From Candidatus Iainarchaeum sp. (lineage in GTDB: Archaea > Iainarchaeota > Iainarchaeia > Iainarchaeales > JAAZKV01): a DNA stretch of 51,581 nt. Made by a program: the position numbers and the translations under genes. Shown piece by piece: positions 8,690 through 17,779 of this stretch (within the stretch, counting starts at the first letter, position 1; the number at the start of each line of letters is the position of its first letter). The notes beneath the pieces are model-generated. The model was not told where the DNA came from. It searched no databases and saw only the letters and a list, made by a program, of their open reading frames with translations. Location: assembly GCA_028691435.1 (NCBI GenBank), contig JAQUZG010000005.1, forward strand, positions 1 through 51,581, read 5' to 3'.

Positions 8690-9493
8690 ATGATTGAAGC
8701 AATAATAGGAATGATGTTCTTTATATTCATTTTTGGGTTAGTAATAATCTTACCACTGTTCTTGTCAACAGTTAAAATAATTAAAGAATATGAAAGAGGG
8801 ATAAAGTTTACACTTGGAAGATACAGTGGTGACGCTGGACCAGGATTAAATATAATTATTCCAATACTTCAAAAAATAGATATTGTAGATATTAGAATAA
8901 AAACTGTAGATATTCCAAAACAAGAAGTAATGACAAAAGACAATGTGCCAGTTAGAGTAAATGCAGTTGTTTATTTTTCAGTAGCTTCACCAAAAAAAGC
9001 AATTTTAAATATCCAAGATTATACTTATGCGGTAGCACAATATGCTCAAACTGCATTAAGAGATATTATTGGAAATAAAAGTCTTGATGAAGTATTATCT
9101 AATAGAGATGAAATTGCTAATGAAATTGAAGCAATTGTTGATAAAGAAACTGACCCTTGGGGAATTGATGTTACTGGAATAAAAATGCAAGATGTAGAAT
9201 TGCCAGACAATCTAAAAAGAACAATGGCAAAACAAGCTGAAGCAGAAAGAGAAAAAAGAGCTGTAATAATTAATGCTGAAGGAGAAGTTGCTGCTGCAAA
9301 GAATATTGCATTAGCTGCAAGAACATTATCAGAATCACCTGGTGCACTTCATTTAAGAACATTAAATACAATAAACGATGTTTCTTCAGATCAAAGTAAT
9401 ACAATAATTTTTGCTTTACCTGTTGAAGTATTAAGAGCTTTTGAATCAGTTGGAAGTATGACTAATCCAATTGGAAAAAAGACAAAAAAATAG
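8690..9493 (+). CDS. SPFH/stomatin-like membrane protein
   Basis: 267 residues, with a strong site GGAGATGATAAA before the ATG. Residues 4-27 form a membrane anchor. The SPFH (band 7) domain follows, with YERGIKFTLGRYSGDAGPGL and DIRIKTVDIPKQEVMTKDN. A helical stretch with AEAEREKRAVIINAEGE then shows the usual alanine/glutamate-rich coiled coil. Stomatins assemble into membrane scaffolds, and many prokaryotic ones pair with a NfeD protease partner, which is not seen here. It is coupled to the prenyl synthase upstream, and a hairpin terminator follows. Confidence 0.93.
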   Translation: MIEAIIGMMFFIFIFGLVIILPLFLSTVKIIKEYERGIKFTLGRYSGDAGPGLNIIIPILQKIDIVDIRIKTVDIPKQEVMTKDNVPVRVNAVVYFSVASPKKAILNIQDYTYAVAQYAQTALRDIIGNKSLDEVLSNRDEIANEIEAIVDKETDPWGIDVTGIKMQDVELPDNLKRTMAKQAEAEREKRAVIINAEGEVAAAKNIALAARTLSESPGALHLRTLNTINDVSSDQSNTIIFALPVEVLRAFESVGSMTNPIGKKTKK

Positions 9494-9505
9494 TTAATTT
9501 ATAAA

Positions 9506-9542
9506 TTTAGTTTGGAAATTCTCCAAACTAAAAACTTTTTTT
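9506..9542 (+). terminator. Hairpin plus T-run after the stomatin gene
   Basis: TTTAGTTTGGA (9506-9516) and TCCAAACTAAA (9522-9532) form a perfect 11-bp stem around AATTC, followed by AAC and seven T. This looks like a bacterial intrinsic terminator and is placed 12 bases after the operon's stop codon. Confidence 0.7.
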
Positions 9543-9584
9543 AAAAATAGTAAAATTTAAATATTATAAAAACAATAGTTAAAC

Positions 9585-9938
9585 ATGCCAACATTAAATA
9601 GTACTAGTCAAATCGTTAAACAAAGGAAAGTAAATAATAGACTTCATCAAGTAAGAAAAGTTACTGCCCCTAGTGCAAGACGATACCCATTATATCCAAA
9701 ACCACTTGGAACTAAACAAGCTAATTTAGAATGGCAAAAAACTATTGGAAATTTAAAAAAAATTGAGAAATTAGGCGGAAAAATATCTAAGGAGCAACTT
9801 CGTGCAATTTTTGCTTTTGCAATAGACAATGAAATCGCATTTAATAAAATTAATTTTGACTTACTGTCCAAAATATCAAAGTGGAAAAGAACTCCTGAAC
9901 AGTTACGACAGGGATTTGGAGCAATGAGCTTTGGATAA
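9585..9938 (+). CDS. Hypothetical basic protein
   Basis: 117 residues, not recognised. The first 50 residues are basic and rich in Pro/Tyr (RRYPLYPKPLGTK). The rest is predicted helical and contains KISKEQLRAIFAFAIDNE. There are no cysteines and no membrane segment. A TTTAAATATTATAAAA stretch near 9556-9571 is a fitting promoter for a leaderless ATG at 9585. Its stop lies one base from the stop of the convergent histidine-phosphatase-like gene. Confidence 0.55.
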   Translation: MPTLNSTSQIVKQRKVNNRLHQVRKVTAPSARRYPLYPKPLGTKQANLEWQKTIGNLKKIEKLGGKISKEQLRAIFAFAIDNEIAFNKINFDLLSKISKWKRTPEQLRQGFGAMSFG

Positions 9939-9939
9939 A

Positions 9940-10515
9940 TTAACCTAAATTAAGTTTATACTTTTTGTATTCAATTGGGGAATTTTCTAATTTAAAAATA
10001 TTTGATTGATTAACATCTTCAAAAAAAGCTTGAATAATTCTCATTGAATTAGTGTGTGCACAAATTAAAATATTTGATTCTTTATTTGATTGTAAAAAAA
10101 CAAGTAATTCGTTTAAAAAAGGATAAATTCTTTTTTCAAGATCACTAAAATTTTCACCATGGGGAATAGTAGAAAAATGGTGTCTATGAATATTATGAAA
10201 TTTGTCTTCAAAATAATGTTTAATTAAGTCTTTTTCAAGACCTGTAAAAACCCCATAATTTCTTTCTCTTAATCTATGGTCAATAATTACTTTTGTTTTT
10301 TTATTATTTTTTAAAACTTCAACTAGTGCTTGTTTTCCCCTAATTTGATCTGAACAAAAAGCATAATCAAAATTAACAGATTTTAATTTTTTTGAAATTA
10401 TATTTGCTTTTTTAATTCCATCTTTAGATAATGGAAAATTAAGCCAACCAAGAAAAATATTTTTAGTTGAAAAATGTTTTATTGAACCAGTTCTAAAAAC
10501 ATAAACATTAGCCAT
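9940..10515 (-). CDS. Histidine-phosphatase-superfamily protein lacking the catalytic His
   Basis: 191 residues with the phosphoglycerate-mutase-like fold pattern. The N-terminal strand is VYVFRTGSIKH, then LRERNYGVFTGLEKD (family RERxxG and Glu region), and late ICAHTNSMRI, which holds the second His. In active members the first motif is R-H-G, whose His takes the phosphate. Here it is Arg-Thr-Gly (AGA ACT GGT). Everything else is in place, so the gene seems intact. It is probably inactive as a phosphatase or works by another mechanism; binding of phospho-compounds or proteins is possible. Confidence 0.75.
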   Translation of the reverse strand: MANVYVFRTGSIKHFSTKNIFLGWLNFPLSKDGIKKANIISKKLKSVNFDYAFCSDQIRGKQALVEVLKNNKKTKVIIDHRLRERNYGVFTGLEKDLIKHYFEDKFHNIHRHHFSTIPHGENFSDLEKRIYPFLNELLVFLQSNKESNILICAHTNSMRIIQAFFEDVNQSNIFKLENSPIEYKKYKLNLG

Positions 10516-10573
10516 TATAAAAAATAGTACTTTATACTTTAAAATTGTTTCTTTGACTAATCTTTTAGATAAG

Positions 10574-11407
10574 ATGGATTATTTAATTGCTATAATTTCT
10601 GGAATTATTCAAGGAATATTTGAATGGCTTCCAATAAGTAGTCAAGGAAATTTACTTGGTTTTTTTACACTTGCCAGTATTAATTTAGATAGTGCCATAG
10701 AATTATCAATTTTTTTACATATTGGAACAATGTTTGCAGCAATCATTTATTTTAGAAAAGAGATTATTGATTTAATTAAATCAAGTTTAATGAAAATAAA
10801 ATCATTAGATAAAAAAAATAAAATTAATTTAAGAAAAAAAGATTTAGAAAATTATAATTTTGCAAGATTTTTATTTATTGCAACTGCGAGTACGGCAATA
10901 ACTGCTATTCCATCATACTTTTTTCTAAGAAAGATAGTTGGAACAAATGTTACTACAAGTATACTAATTTTAATTGCCTTAATGTTAATAGTTACTGGAA
11001 TAATACAAATTAAACAAACTAAAAAACAAAATAAAATAGATAATACAAATGAGTTATCTATAAGAAATGCGATAGCTGTTGGTTTAATGCAAGGATTTTC
11101 AATAATCCCTGGAATTTCAAGAAGCGGAATGACTACGGCAACTTTGTTGTTTTTAAATTTTAAACCAGAAAATGTGTTTAAAATTTCTTTTTTAATGTCT
11201 ATTCCAGCAGTAATTATTGCAGAAATTGGTTTTGGAATAATTGAAGGATTTACAATCACACAATATTCAATAGTTGCAGTAACTATTTCATTTATTGTTG
11301 GATTAATTAGTATTGATTTATTGATAAAATTTGCAAAGAAAATAAATTTTTCATTATTTTGTTTTATACTTGCTTTAATTTATATTGTTGCGTCAATAAT
11401 AATCTAA
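10574..11407 (+). CDS. uppP: Undecaprenyl-diphosphatase family (UppP/BacA)
   Basis: 277 residues from the ATG at 10574. A TTG at 10553 lies too close to the TTTATACT box at 10531-10538. The N-terminal motif GIIQGIFEWLPISSQGNLLG is the family signature. The second repeat contains GFSIIPGISRSGMTT, with the catalytic Arg/Ser residues. About eight membrane segments are visible. In archaea it should recycle the polyprenyl-diphosphate lipid carrier used for glycosylation. The prenyl synthase at 7622 and the lipid-kinase-like gene at 45201 may act on the same lipids. Confidence 0.92.
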   Translation: MDYLIAIISGIIQGIFEWLPISSQGNLLGFFTLASINLDSAIELSIFLHIGTMFAAIIYFRKEIIDLIKSSLMKIKSLDKKNKINLRKKDLENYNFARFLFIATASTAITAIPSYFFLRKIVGTNVTTSILILIALMLIVTGIIQIKQTKKQNKIDNTNELSIRNAIAVGLMQGFSIIPGISRSGMTTATLLFLNFKPENVFKISFLMSIPAVIIAEIGFGIIEGFTITQYSIVAVTISFIVGLISIDLLIKFAKKINFSLFCFILALIYIVASIII

Positions 11408-11439
11408 TTATATTAAAAATAACAAACAAAAGATAATAA

Positions 11440-11970
11440 TTAATCATCTTCAACTAAACTTAATTCATTTTCCCAAATATCCACAAAACTGTCTACTAGT
11501 GAATCTAAGAATGATTTTTTATGAATTATAAAAAGAGAAATTATTTTTTCTTTTTCATTTATTGAATAAAAAGTTAACGATTTTTCAGTTGTTTTACTAA
11601 CAATTTTTGATTCTATTAATTTTGATAAATAATTTTTTGTTATATTTAATGGAAAATCAGTAGATTGAGAAATTACTTTTGCAGTTGCTCTTCTTTTATT
11701 TAATAAAAATAAAACGATTGTTCGCAATTGTTTTTGTCTTAGAAGATTCATTAAATTTGTATCAACATTTTCTCCATTAGCATAAAATCTAAGAAATTTT
11801 CCTTCTTTTTTTGATTTAATATAATTTTTTCTTTCAAGATAAGAAATATGATATTGTATTGCACCTGTTGCTAAATTTGTTCGTCTTTGAATTTCACGAA
11901 AATGAAGTCCTGGATTTTGCACAACCACAGCATAAACTTTATCCCGTGGTGAATAACAATCTTCTTCCAT
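11440..11970 (-). CDS. Archaeal regulator with two winged-helix domains
   Basis: 176 residues. The first winged helix (about 8-70) reads PGLHFREIQRRTNLATGAIQ, then YHISYLERKNYIKSKKEGK. A second helix-turn-helix domain follows (about 80-150: KVISQSTDFPLNITKNYLSK). This tandem arrangement matches the archaeal COG3398 type. The next gene on the same strand (12021-12383) encodes a small membrane protein, and such pairs are common; regulation of that neighbour is inference. Confidence 0.8.
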   Translation of the reverse strand: MEEDCYSPRDKVYAVVVQNPGLHFREIQRRTNLATGAIQYHISYLERKNYIKSKKEGKFLRFYANGENVDTNLMNLLRQKQLRTIVLFLLNKRRATAKVISQSTDFPLNITKNYLSKLIESKIVSKTTEKSLTFYSINEKEKIISLFIIHKKSFLDSLVDSFVDIWENELSLVEDD

Positions 11971-12020
11971 AATAATATCACATAATTTAACTTTTTTAGA
12001 TAAATTTTTTTAATTAAAAG

Positions 12021-12383
12021 TTATTTTTTGAATAATGCAATAAATAAAATCCCAATTATTAATAAATCAAAAAATCCTTGAACTGCAAAATTCATGAAAA
12101 TTCCTGGTGAAAAGTAAAAATCCAAAACCATCAGAATTGATTTTATAAAGAATAATGAAAATGCTCCAAATACAATTAATAGTCTTTTTGATTTAGATTT
12201 GTTCCATGCTAAAAATGAAATACCAACTAAAACTAGCGAAATAATTAAGGAAACAAAAAGAATAATTGGATTAAATATTGTGGCTAATTCTATTCCGGGT
12301 CTTAAAACATCCCAAGGCGCACTTGCAAAAACTCCTTCAATTAGGAATAATAATGTTGAAACTAATAAAATCTTTTTTATCAT
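12021..12383 (-). CDS. Small multi-span membrane protein
   Basis: 120 residues. Residues 1-21 look like a signal peptide or first membrane segment (ending GVFASAPWD). Three further hydrophobic segments lie at about 35-58, 65-88 and 95-117. The start is fixed by GGGTGG (12390-12395), six bases before the ATG. It lies upstream of, and in the same direction as, the winged-helix regulator at 11440-11970. I recognise no family, and no charged residues within the membrane segments suggest transport. Confidence 0.65.
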   Translation of the reverse strand: MIKKILLVSTLLFLIEGVFASAPWDVLRPGIELATIFNPIILFVSLIISLVLVGISFLAWNKSKSKRLLIVFGAFSLFFIKSILMVLDFYFSPGIFMNFAVQGFFDLLIIGILFIALFKK

Positions 12384-12554
12384 ATCTTTCCACCCAATAT
12401 AATTATCATCAAAAAATTTAAAAAAAGAATTAAAACAAATTAAAAAGATAAAATAATGTGAAATTTTTATTTAAAAACTGTTTTAGCACAATCACACCCG
12501 ATCAAATCCATTTAAACCAAGTGATTTAATAAATATTCATTAGAAACATTATTT

Positions 12555-13718
12555 ATGACATTAGAAAAAAATATGCCCATCACATATATTTACAGCATAT
12601 TAATGAAACGAGTTACTATGCCAATAATTATTATTTATTTTTTATTTAACAATTTAAATTATTCTGAAATTGCTTTATTAGCATCTATTTCTGCAATTAT
12701 TGGATTAATTTTTGAAATTCCAGCAGGAGCAATAACTGATAAGTATGGAAAAAAAACAATGATGATTCTTATAGGGATTTGTAGCTTTTTTATGATGTTT
12801 TTTTATTTTATTGGAACTGGATTATTTGAATTTATAATTGCAAGCATATTTTTAGGGTTATGGATTGCTTTTGAAAGTGGTACTAGAGATGCATTATTAT
12901 ATGACACTTTAATAGAATTAAAAAGAAAAGATGAATATAAAAAAATTTATGGAAAAATGATTCTTTATTCACACATTGGAAATGCATTAATATTATTACC
13001 AATCCCACTACTTTATTCAATTGATATTAAATTACCTTTTTTAATTGGGATAGTGTTTTCAATATTAACAATAGTTTTTGGATTTTTAATTCAAGAACCT
13101 AAAATTGAAACAGAGAAAGATCATAAATATATTTCATCATCGATAAAAGAAATTCTTACAAATAAAACAATCATTTTTATGCTTATTTTAATGATGATTT
13201 CTTTTGCTTCAATCTTTGCATATTCTGAATTTAAACAACCATTATTAGTTATTTCTGGAATAGAAATTATTTATTTTGGAGTAATTTATGCAATTATTAG
13301 AAGTCTTTCTGGAATAGGGGGAATTTTACCCCATAAATTACACAATTCAACACTAAAAAAATATACATTTTGTTTTGGAATAATTTTACTTATCATTAGT
13401 TTTATATTTTCTTCTTCAAATATTGGTCACATTATAATTTTTGGAATTTTAATAATTAGTTTAACAGAAGGAATACTTAGAGTATCATTTTATGATAAAT
13501 TAAATTCTAAGATATCTTCACAAAATAGAACAACAATTTTATCAATTACAAGTGTTTTACAACAACTATATAAAGCAGTTTTTGTTTTAATAATGGGATT
13601 TTTAGCTGATTTTATTGGATTAACTCAAATGTTTTTCCCAGCAACAATCATACTAATAATTGCAATTGGATTAACATTTATTATTTTTAAAAATCAAGTA
13701 TCCACAATTTTTACATAA
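12555..13718 (+). CDS. Major facilitator superfamily transporter
   Basis: 387 residues with about 12 membrane segments. The MFS loop 2-3 signature is present at about residue 60: AGAITDKYGKKTMM (variant of GxxxDRxGRR). The conserved Glu/Pro of IFEIPAG precedes it. The substrate is not evident; drug or metabolite export is possible. A TTTAATAAATATTC stretch near 12526 fits a leaderless start. About 170 bases without a gene precede it (12384-12554), in which I see nothing else. Confidence 0.85.
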   Translation: MTLEKNMPITYIYSILMKRVTMPIIIIYFLFNNLNYSEIALLASISAIIGLIFEIPAGAITDKYGKKTMMILIGICSFFMMFFYFIGTGLFEFIIASIFLGLWIAFESGTRDALLYDTLIELKRKDEYKKIYGKMILYSHIGNALILLPIPLLYSIDIKLPFLIGIVFSILTIVFGFLIQEPKIETEKDHKYISSSIKEILTNKTIIFMLILMMISFASIFAYSEFKQPLLVISGIEIIYFGVIYAIIRSLSGIGGILPHKLHNSTLKKYTFCFGIILLIISFIFSSSNIGHIIIFGILIISLTEGILRVSFYDKLNSKISSQNRTTILSITSVLQQLYKAVFVLIMGFLADFIGLTQMFFPATIILIIAIGLTFIIFKNQVSTIFT

Positions 13719-13822
13719 ATCTTTAATTATTAAAAAAATTAATTTCTTTTATATATTCAAGCTTTACTTGTCATAAATAGAATCTATGTTAGAAATTAAG
13801 TCAATTCGTTTGCTGTGTCATT

Positions 13823-14389
13823 TTAATCATTTAATTTTTCTTTTAGTTCTTTTTTAAGTTGTTTTGGATTGTTATATAAAATTGTGCTAATTCCTTTCTT
13901 TTTTGCTAAATTAATTATTTCCATCGAATCATCAATAAAAAGAATTTCTTCTGGCAATAAATCAATTTTATTTATTAAAATATCATAACTTTCTAAATCT
14001 TTTTTTCTATATCCAATTTTAGAAGACATAAATATATTTTCTGATTTTTTAAATATTTCTGGATATTTTAATTTAATAAATTCTAAATGAATTGGATTAG
14101 TGTCTGAAAACAAGTAATTCTTTCCTTCAAAAGATAAAAAAATTTTGAAAACTTCATTAATTTTTTTTATTGGAAAATAAGCTTTTCCATATTCTTCAAT
14201 AAAATTTTTTTTAGGAATTCCTAACATTTTTGATGCTTGATTAATAAATTCAGTTTTAGTAATTTTTCCTGAGCCAAACTTATGCCTTAGTTCTTCGCTC
14301 CCTTCTTTATTTTTCCAAAATTCACCAATAAAAGGATTTTCAAGGAGAACTCCACCAATATCCCAAACAATTGCTTTTATTTGATTCAT
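13823..14389 (-). CDS. HAD-superfamily hydrolase
   Basis: 188 residues from the ATG at 14389, five bases after the gatB stop; a TTG at 14398 overlaps that stop. Motif I is VWDIGGVLLEN, where the second acid is Gly, as in the YihX-like subgroup. Motif II is the Ser/Thr of FSDTN, motif III the Lys of IGYRKKDLE, and motif IV EEILFIDDS. The substrate is probably a small sugar- or nucleotide-phosphate. It follows gatB in the same direction and likely shares its transcript. Confidence 0.85.
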   Translation of the reverse strand: MNQIKAIVWDIGGVLLENPFIGEFWKNKEGSEELRHKFGSGKITKTEFINQASKMLGIPKKNFIEEYGKAYFPIKKINEVFKIFLSFEGKNYLFSDTNPIHLEFIKLKYPEIFKKSENIFMSSKIGYRKKDLESYDILINKIDLLPEEILFIDDSMEIINLAKKKGISTILYNNPKQLKKELKEKLND

Positions 14390-14394
14390 TTTAA

Positions 14395-15804
14395 TCAATT
14401 AATTTTTTCTTTTAATTTTTCAAGAACTTTATCAATTTGTGCAGAACCTTTTGTTTGACGCATGATTTGTCCAGCTAAAAAGTTAAGTGTTTTTTCATTT
14501 CCATTTTTGTAATCTTCTTTTGCTTTAGGATTAGCATCAATAACACTTATAACTATTGAATCTAAATCAATTGTAGTATCAACTAAAAGATTATTTTTTT
14601 CTAGATATGATTTTGGAGAAGTTTTGTCTCCAGAAATATAATTAATCATTGATTCTTTTACGTTTTTATCTGACACCTTTTCCGATTCAATTAATTTTAC
14701 TAAATCAAAAATATCCGTTTCATTAATTTTCACTTGATTAAAATTTAAAGAATCATGATTTAAAATTGATAAAAATTCTCTTGTCAATATTTGATTAGTT
14801 ATTTTTGGTGATGCACCTTTTTTTACAATTGTTTCAAATAAATTTGATAATTCAAAATCAGAACAAAGAACTTTTGCATCATATTCTGACAAATTATATT
14901 CCTTAATGAATCTAACGATCTTTTCTTTTGGAAGTTCTGGCATACTTGATTTTATTTTATTCAAGTATTCATCAGTTAAATTTACTTTTACTAAATCTGG
15001 ATCAAAAATATATCCATAATCTTCTTCTGTTTCTTTTTTTCTTAATGGAATTGTTGTATTTGTCTCTTGATTATAGGCTCTTGTGTGTTGTTCAATTGTT
15101 TTACCAAGTTTAGTTTCATTTATTTGTCGTTTTATTTCATAAGTTAGTGCTTTTTTGGCATTTGCAAAACCTGAAATATTTTTTATTTCTACACGATTTC
15201 CACCATTTATTGAAATGTTACAATCGGCTTTAAGAGTAGTTTCTGGTTTTAAAACTAATAAATAAGATAAAATATTTTCAAGAGTGATTAAAAATTCCCT
15301 TGCCTCATCTGGTGTTGTTAAATCAGGTTCTGTTACAATTTCAATTAAAGGTAACCCACTTCGATTATAATCAATTAAAACGTAATTACTTTGCCCCATA
15401 CCACTAGGGTGAATTAATGCAGCTGGATCAATTTCTAAATGCGCTCTTCTAATAGTTATTTTTTTGTCACCCAATTCAACAAATCCTTTTCCTGCAAGAG
15501 GAATTTCATACTGAGTGATTTGATAATTTGCACTCATATCTGGATAAAAATAAGTTTTTCTTGAAAAGAAAAAATCTTGGTTGATTTTACAATTCAAGGC
15601 TAGTCCAACTTTTGTTCCAAGTTCTACCGCTTTTTCATTTAAAACTGGTTTACTTCCTGGGTGACCTAGACAAACTGGACAACAAAGTGAGTTAGGTTTT
15701 GATTCGTTCACATTTGTTGGACAAGAACAAAATAATTTTGATTTAGTGTCTAAGTATGCATGAATTTCTAGACCAATCATTACTTTTGTTTCTTCGTTTT
15801 CCAT
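14395..15804 (-). CDS. gatB: Asp/Glu-tRNA amidotransferase subunit B
   Basis: About 469 residues from MENEETKV at 15804; an in-frame ATG at 15819 is the alternative. The signature GLEIHAYLDTKSKLFC opens the cradle domain. The structural zinc cysteines are present as CSCP and CCPVC. DMSANYQITQYEIPL and later RVEIKNI and RAYNQET are typical. The helical and YqeY C-terminal domains follow, ending QIMRQTKGSAQ. GatB binds the mischarged tRNA and activates its side chain. It forms a transcript with gatA (20 bases apart) and gatC. With GatDE also present, the expected substrate is Asp-tRNA(Asn). Confidence 0.95.
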   Translation of the reverse strand: MENEETKVMIGLEIHAYLDTKSKLFCSCPTNVNESKPNSLCCPVCLGHPGSKPVLNEKAVELGTKVGLALNCKINQDFFFSRKTYFYPDMSANYQITQYEIPLAGKGFVELGDKKITIRRAHLEIDPAALIHPSGMGQSNYVLIDYNRSGLPLIEIVTEPDLTTPDEAREFLITLENILSYLLVLKPETTLKADCNISINGGNRVEIKNISGFANAKKALTYEIKRQINETKLGKTIEQHTRAYNQETNTTIPLRKKETEEDYGYIFDPDLVKVNLTDEYLNKIKSSMPELPKEKIVRFIKEYNLSEYDAKVLCSDFELSNLFETIVKKGASPKITNQILTREFLSILNHDSLNFNQVKINETDIFDLVKLIESEKVSDKNVKESMINYISGDKTSPKSYLEKNNLLVDTTIDLDSIVISVIDANPKAKEDYKNGNEKTLNFLAGQIMRQTKGSAQIDKVLEKLKEKIN

Positions 15805-15823
15805 AATCATCAAAACCATTTAT

Positions 15824-17266
15824 TTAATTAATCATTTCAATTAATTTTCCAAACGCAGTTAATTTTTTTTCTTCTAAATGATTTGCAACAGTCATTAAGC
15901 CAACAGGCATATCTTGACTAAATCCAATTGGTGAAGATAAATGTGGTAACCCAGCTAAGTTTGCAGGAACTGTGCATAAATCCATTGCATAATTTTGAAT
16001 CGGCGTTAATTTTTCAATTTCATCAAATCTAGGAGCAACCGTTGACATTGTTGGATTTAATAATAAATCATAATTTTTAAAAGCACTTTTAAATTCATTA
16101 ATTAATTTTGTTCTAACTTTAAGTGACTTTAAATAATATGCATCTCTAAATCCTGACATTCTTGCAAAAGTTCCAAGAATTATTCTTCTTTTTGCTTCAT
16201 CACTAAAATTTGCACTACGAACTAGCGAAAAATAATCATCAAAATGTAAACCGTCTACGTCTTCTTGTATCCCATATCTTAATCCAGAAAGTTTTGCTAA
16301 ATTTGTTGATGCTTCACTTGTTGCAATTATATAATATGCACTTAATGCGTATTTTACATTTAAAGGTAAAGATACTTCTTCAACTTCAACAAATTCTCTT
16401 AATTTTTCAATTTGTTTATCAAAAACTTTTTTTACGTCTTGATCACAAAATTCATAAAAATCTTTTATAACTGCAATTTTATTTACATCTTTATTAAGTT
16501 CATTTAAATCTAAAGCATCTAAATCATAATCATCCACAGCATAATTAATTCCAAGATTTGTTGAATCCATTTCATCTTTTCCACTAATTACATTTAGTAA
16601 TAATTCACTATCAAAAGTATTTCTTCCAATTGCTCCAATTTTATCTAAGGAATTTGCATAATCAATTAAACCATTTCTTGAAACTAATCCATAAGTTGGA
16701 GTTAAACCATTTACACCACAATAAGATGCTGGACAAGCTATGCTCCCACCAGTACTTTCTCCAATAGATAAATGATATGCACTTGTGTAAGCAGTGAAAC
16801 CACCACTTCCACCACTTGATCCCCCACAAGATCTATTTTGATCAAATGGATTTTTTGGAACTTTTATAGTGTTTGTTGAAAATGTTCCAAACCCAAATTC
16901 ATCTTGAGTAGTTTTTGCTAAAATAATTGCTCCTTCTTCTCTTGCTTTTTTAATTACCGTTGCATCAAATTGTGGTTTATACCCAGCAAGTATTCTTGAA
17001 CCAGCTTTACTTTCTAAATCTTTTACAACAATTGCATCTTTTACAGTTATTGGCACTCCAAATAATTTTCCTTTTTTATTTGAATTTCTTAAATTTTCTA
17101 ATTGTTTTAAAACTAATTGTTCATCAAATGATTCAATATAATTTAGACCTTTATTTTGAGAATGTTGTAATTCAAAAATTATTTTTGACAAGTTTTCTTC
17201 AACTTGTGAAAAATCACTTTTTGCTAAATTAACGAAATGTTTTATTGTTTCATCTTGTTTAATCAT
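15824..17266 (-). CDS. gatA: Asp/Glu-tRNA amidotransferase subunit A
   Basis: 480 residues, amidase signature family. The Ser-cisSer-Lys triad is complete: Lys76 in GVPITVKDAI, cis-Ser151 in RSCGGSSGGSGG, and Ser175 in GESTGGSIACPAS. GatA hydrolyses glutamine and sends ammonia to GatB. The start has GTGAT a few bases upstream. It lies between gatC (126 bases upstream across an AT-rich spacer at 17267-17391) and gatB. Confidence 0.96.
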   Translation of the reverse strand: MIKQDETIKHFVNLAKSDFSQVEENLSKIIFELQHSQNKGLNYIESFDEQLVLKQLENLRNSNKKGKLFGVPITVKDAIVVKDLESKAGSRILAGYKPQFDATVIKKAREEGAIILAKTTQDEFGFGTFSTNTIKVPKNPFDQNRSCGGSSGGSGGFTAYTSAYHLSIGESTGGSIACPASYCGVNGLTPTYGLVSRNGLIDYANSLDKIGAIGRNTFDSELLLNVISGKDEMDSTNLGINYAVDDYDLDALDLNELNKDVNKIAVIKDFYEFCDQDVKKVFDKQIEKLREFVEVEEVSLPLNVKYALSAYYIIATSEASTNLAKLSGLRYGIQEDVDGLHFDDYFSLVRSANFSDEAKRRIILGTFARMSGFRDAYYLKSLKVRTKLINEFKSAFKNYDLLLNPTMSTVAPRFDEIEKLTPIQNYAMDLCTVPANLAGLPHLSSPIGFSQDMPVGLMTVANHLEEKKLTAFGKLIEMIN

Positions 17267-17391
17267 TTTATCACAATTTTTATTTTTTAATTTATCATAT
17301 TTTTTTTAATTTTATAATATTTTTTATTTTTCTAAATTTTATTTTCTTATATTTCTTAAATTTTATTTTTCTAAATTATTTATTCTAAAAA

Positions 17392-17694
17392 TTACATTGC
17401 CTTTGGCCCTTTAATATAACCATTTTCTTTTAATTTTTCAATCACATTTTTTAGTGCTTCATCTTGAGAGAAGTTTTGATTTGGCTCATCTTTTCTAAAC
17501 TTGTTTTTTTGTTCAATTGGTTGAAAAGATGCTTCTAAATCACTTACATCAATTTCATCTAATTTGTTAAAAGAATCAAGAATAACGTCTTTGATTTGAC
17601 TAGTGAATCTTTCAAGTTCTTCTTCAGTTAGTTCAAGTCTAGCATTTTTTGCAACTTTTTTAACCAAATCTTTAGTTATTTCTATATTAACCAT
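17392..17694 (-). CDS. gatC: Asp/Glu-tRNA amidotransferase subunit C
   Basis: 100 residues from MVNIEITKDLVKK at 17694. The open frame extends to 17856, but that part is Phe/Ile-rich, overlaps the divergent gene at 17780 and has no family similarity. The GatC pattern is clear: VAKNARLELTEEELERFTSQ, then DVSDLEAS, and the proline/basic tail. GatC wraps GatA and GatB together. A TTTTATAAAC box near 17720 makes a leaderless start at 17694 likely. Confidence 0.92.
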   Translation of the reverse strand: MVNIEITKDLVKKVAKNARLELTEEELERFTSQIKDVILDSFNKLDEIDVSDLEASFQPIEQKNKFRKDEPNQNFSQDEALKNVIEKLKENGYIKGPKAM

Positions 17695-17779
17695 AGTAAA
17701 TTTATAGTAGAAAAAGTTTATAAAATTAATAAAATTAAAAAAAGATAACAATTTAAAATAAAAGTAACTTAAGTATAAT

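Noticed and set aside
13719..13822. Small RNA between the MFS and HAD genes
   Set aside because: Checked for C/D boxes and stems; no convincing pair of boxes or helices.
13823..14389. HAD protein inactive because motif I is DIGGV
   Set aside because: Loss of the second Asp is normal in a known HAD subgroup; the nucleophilic Asp and the other motifs are present.
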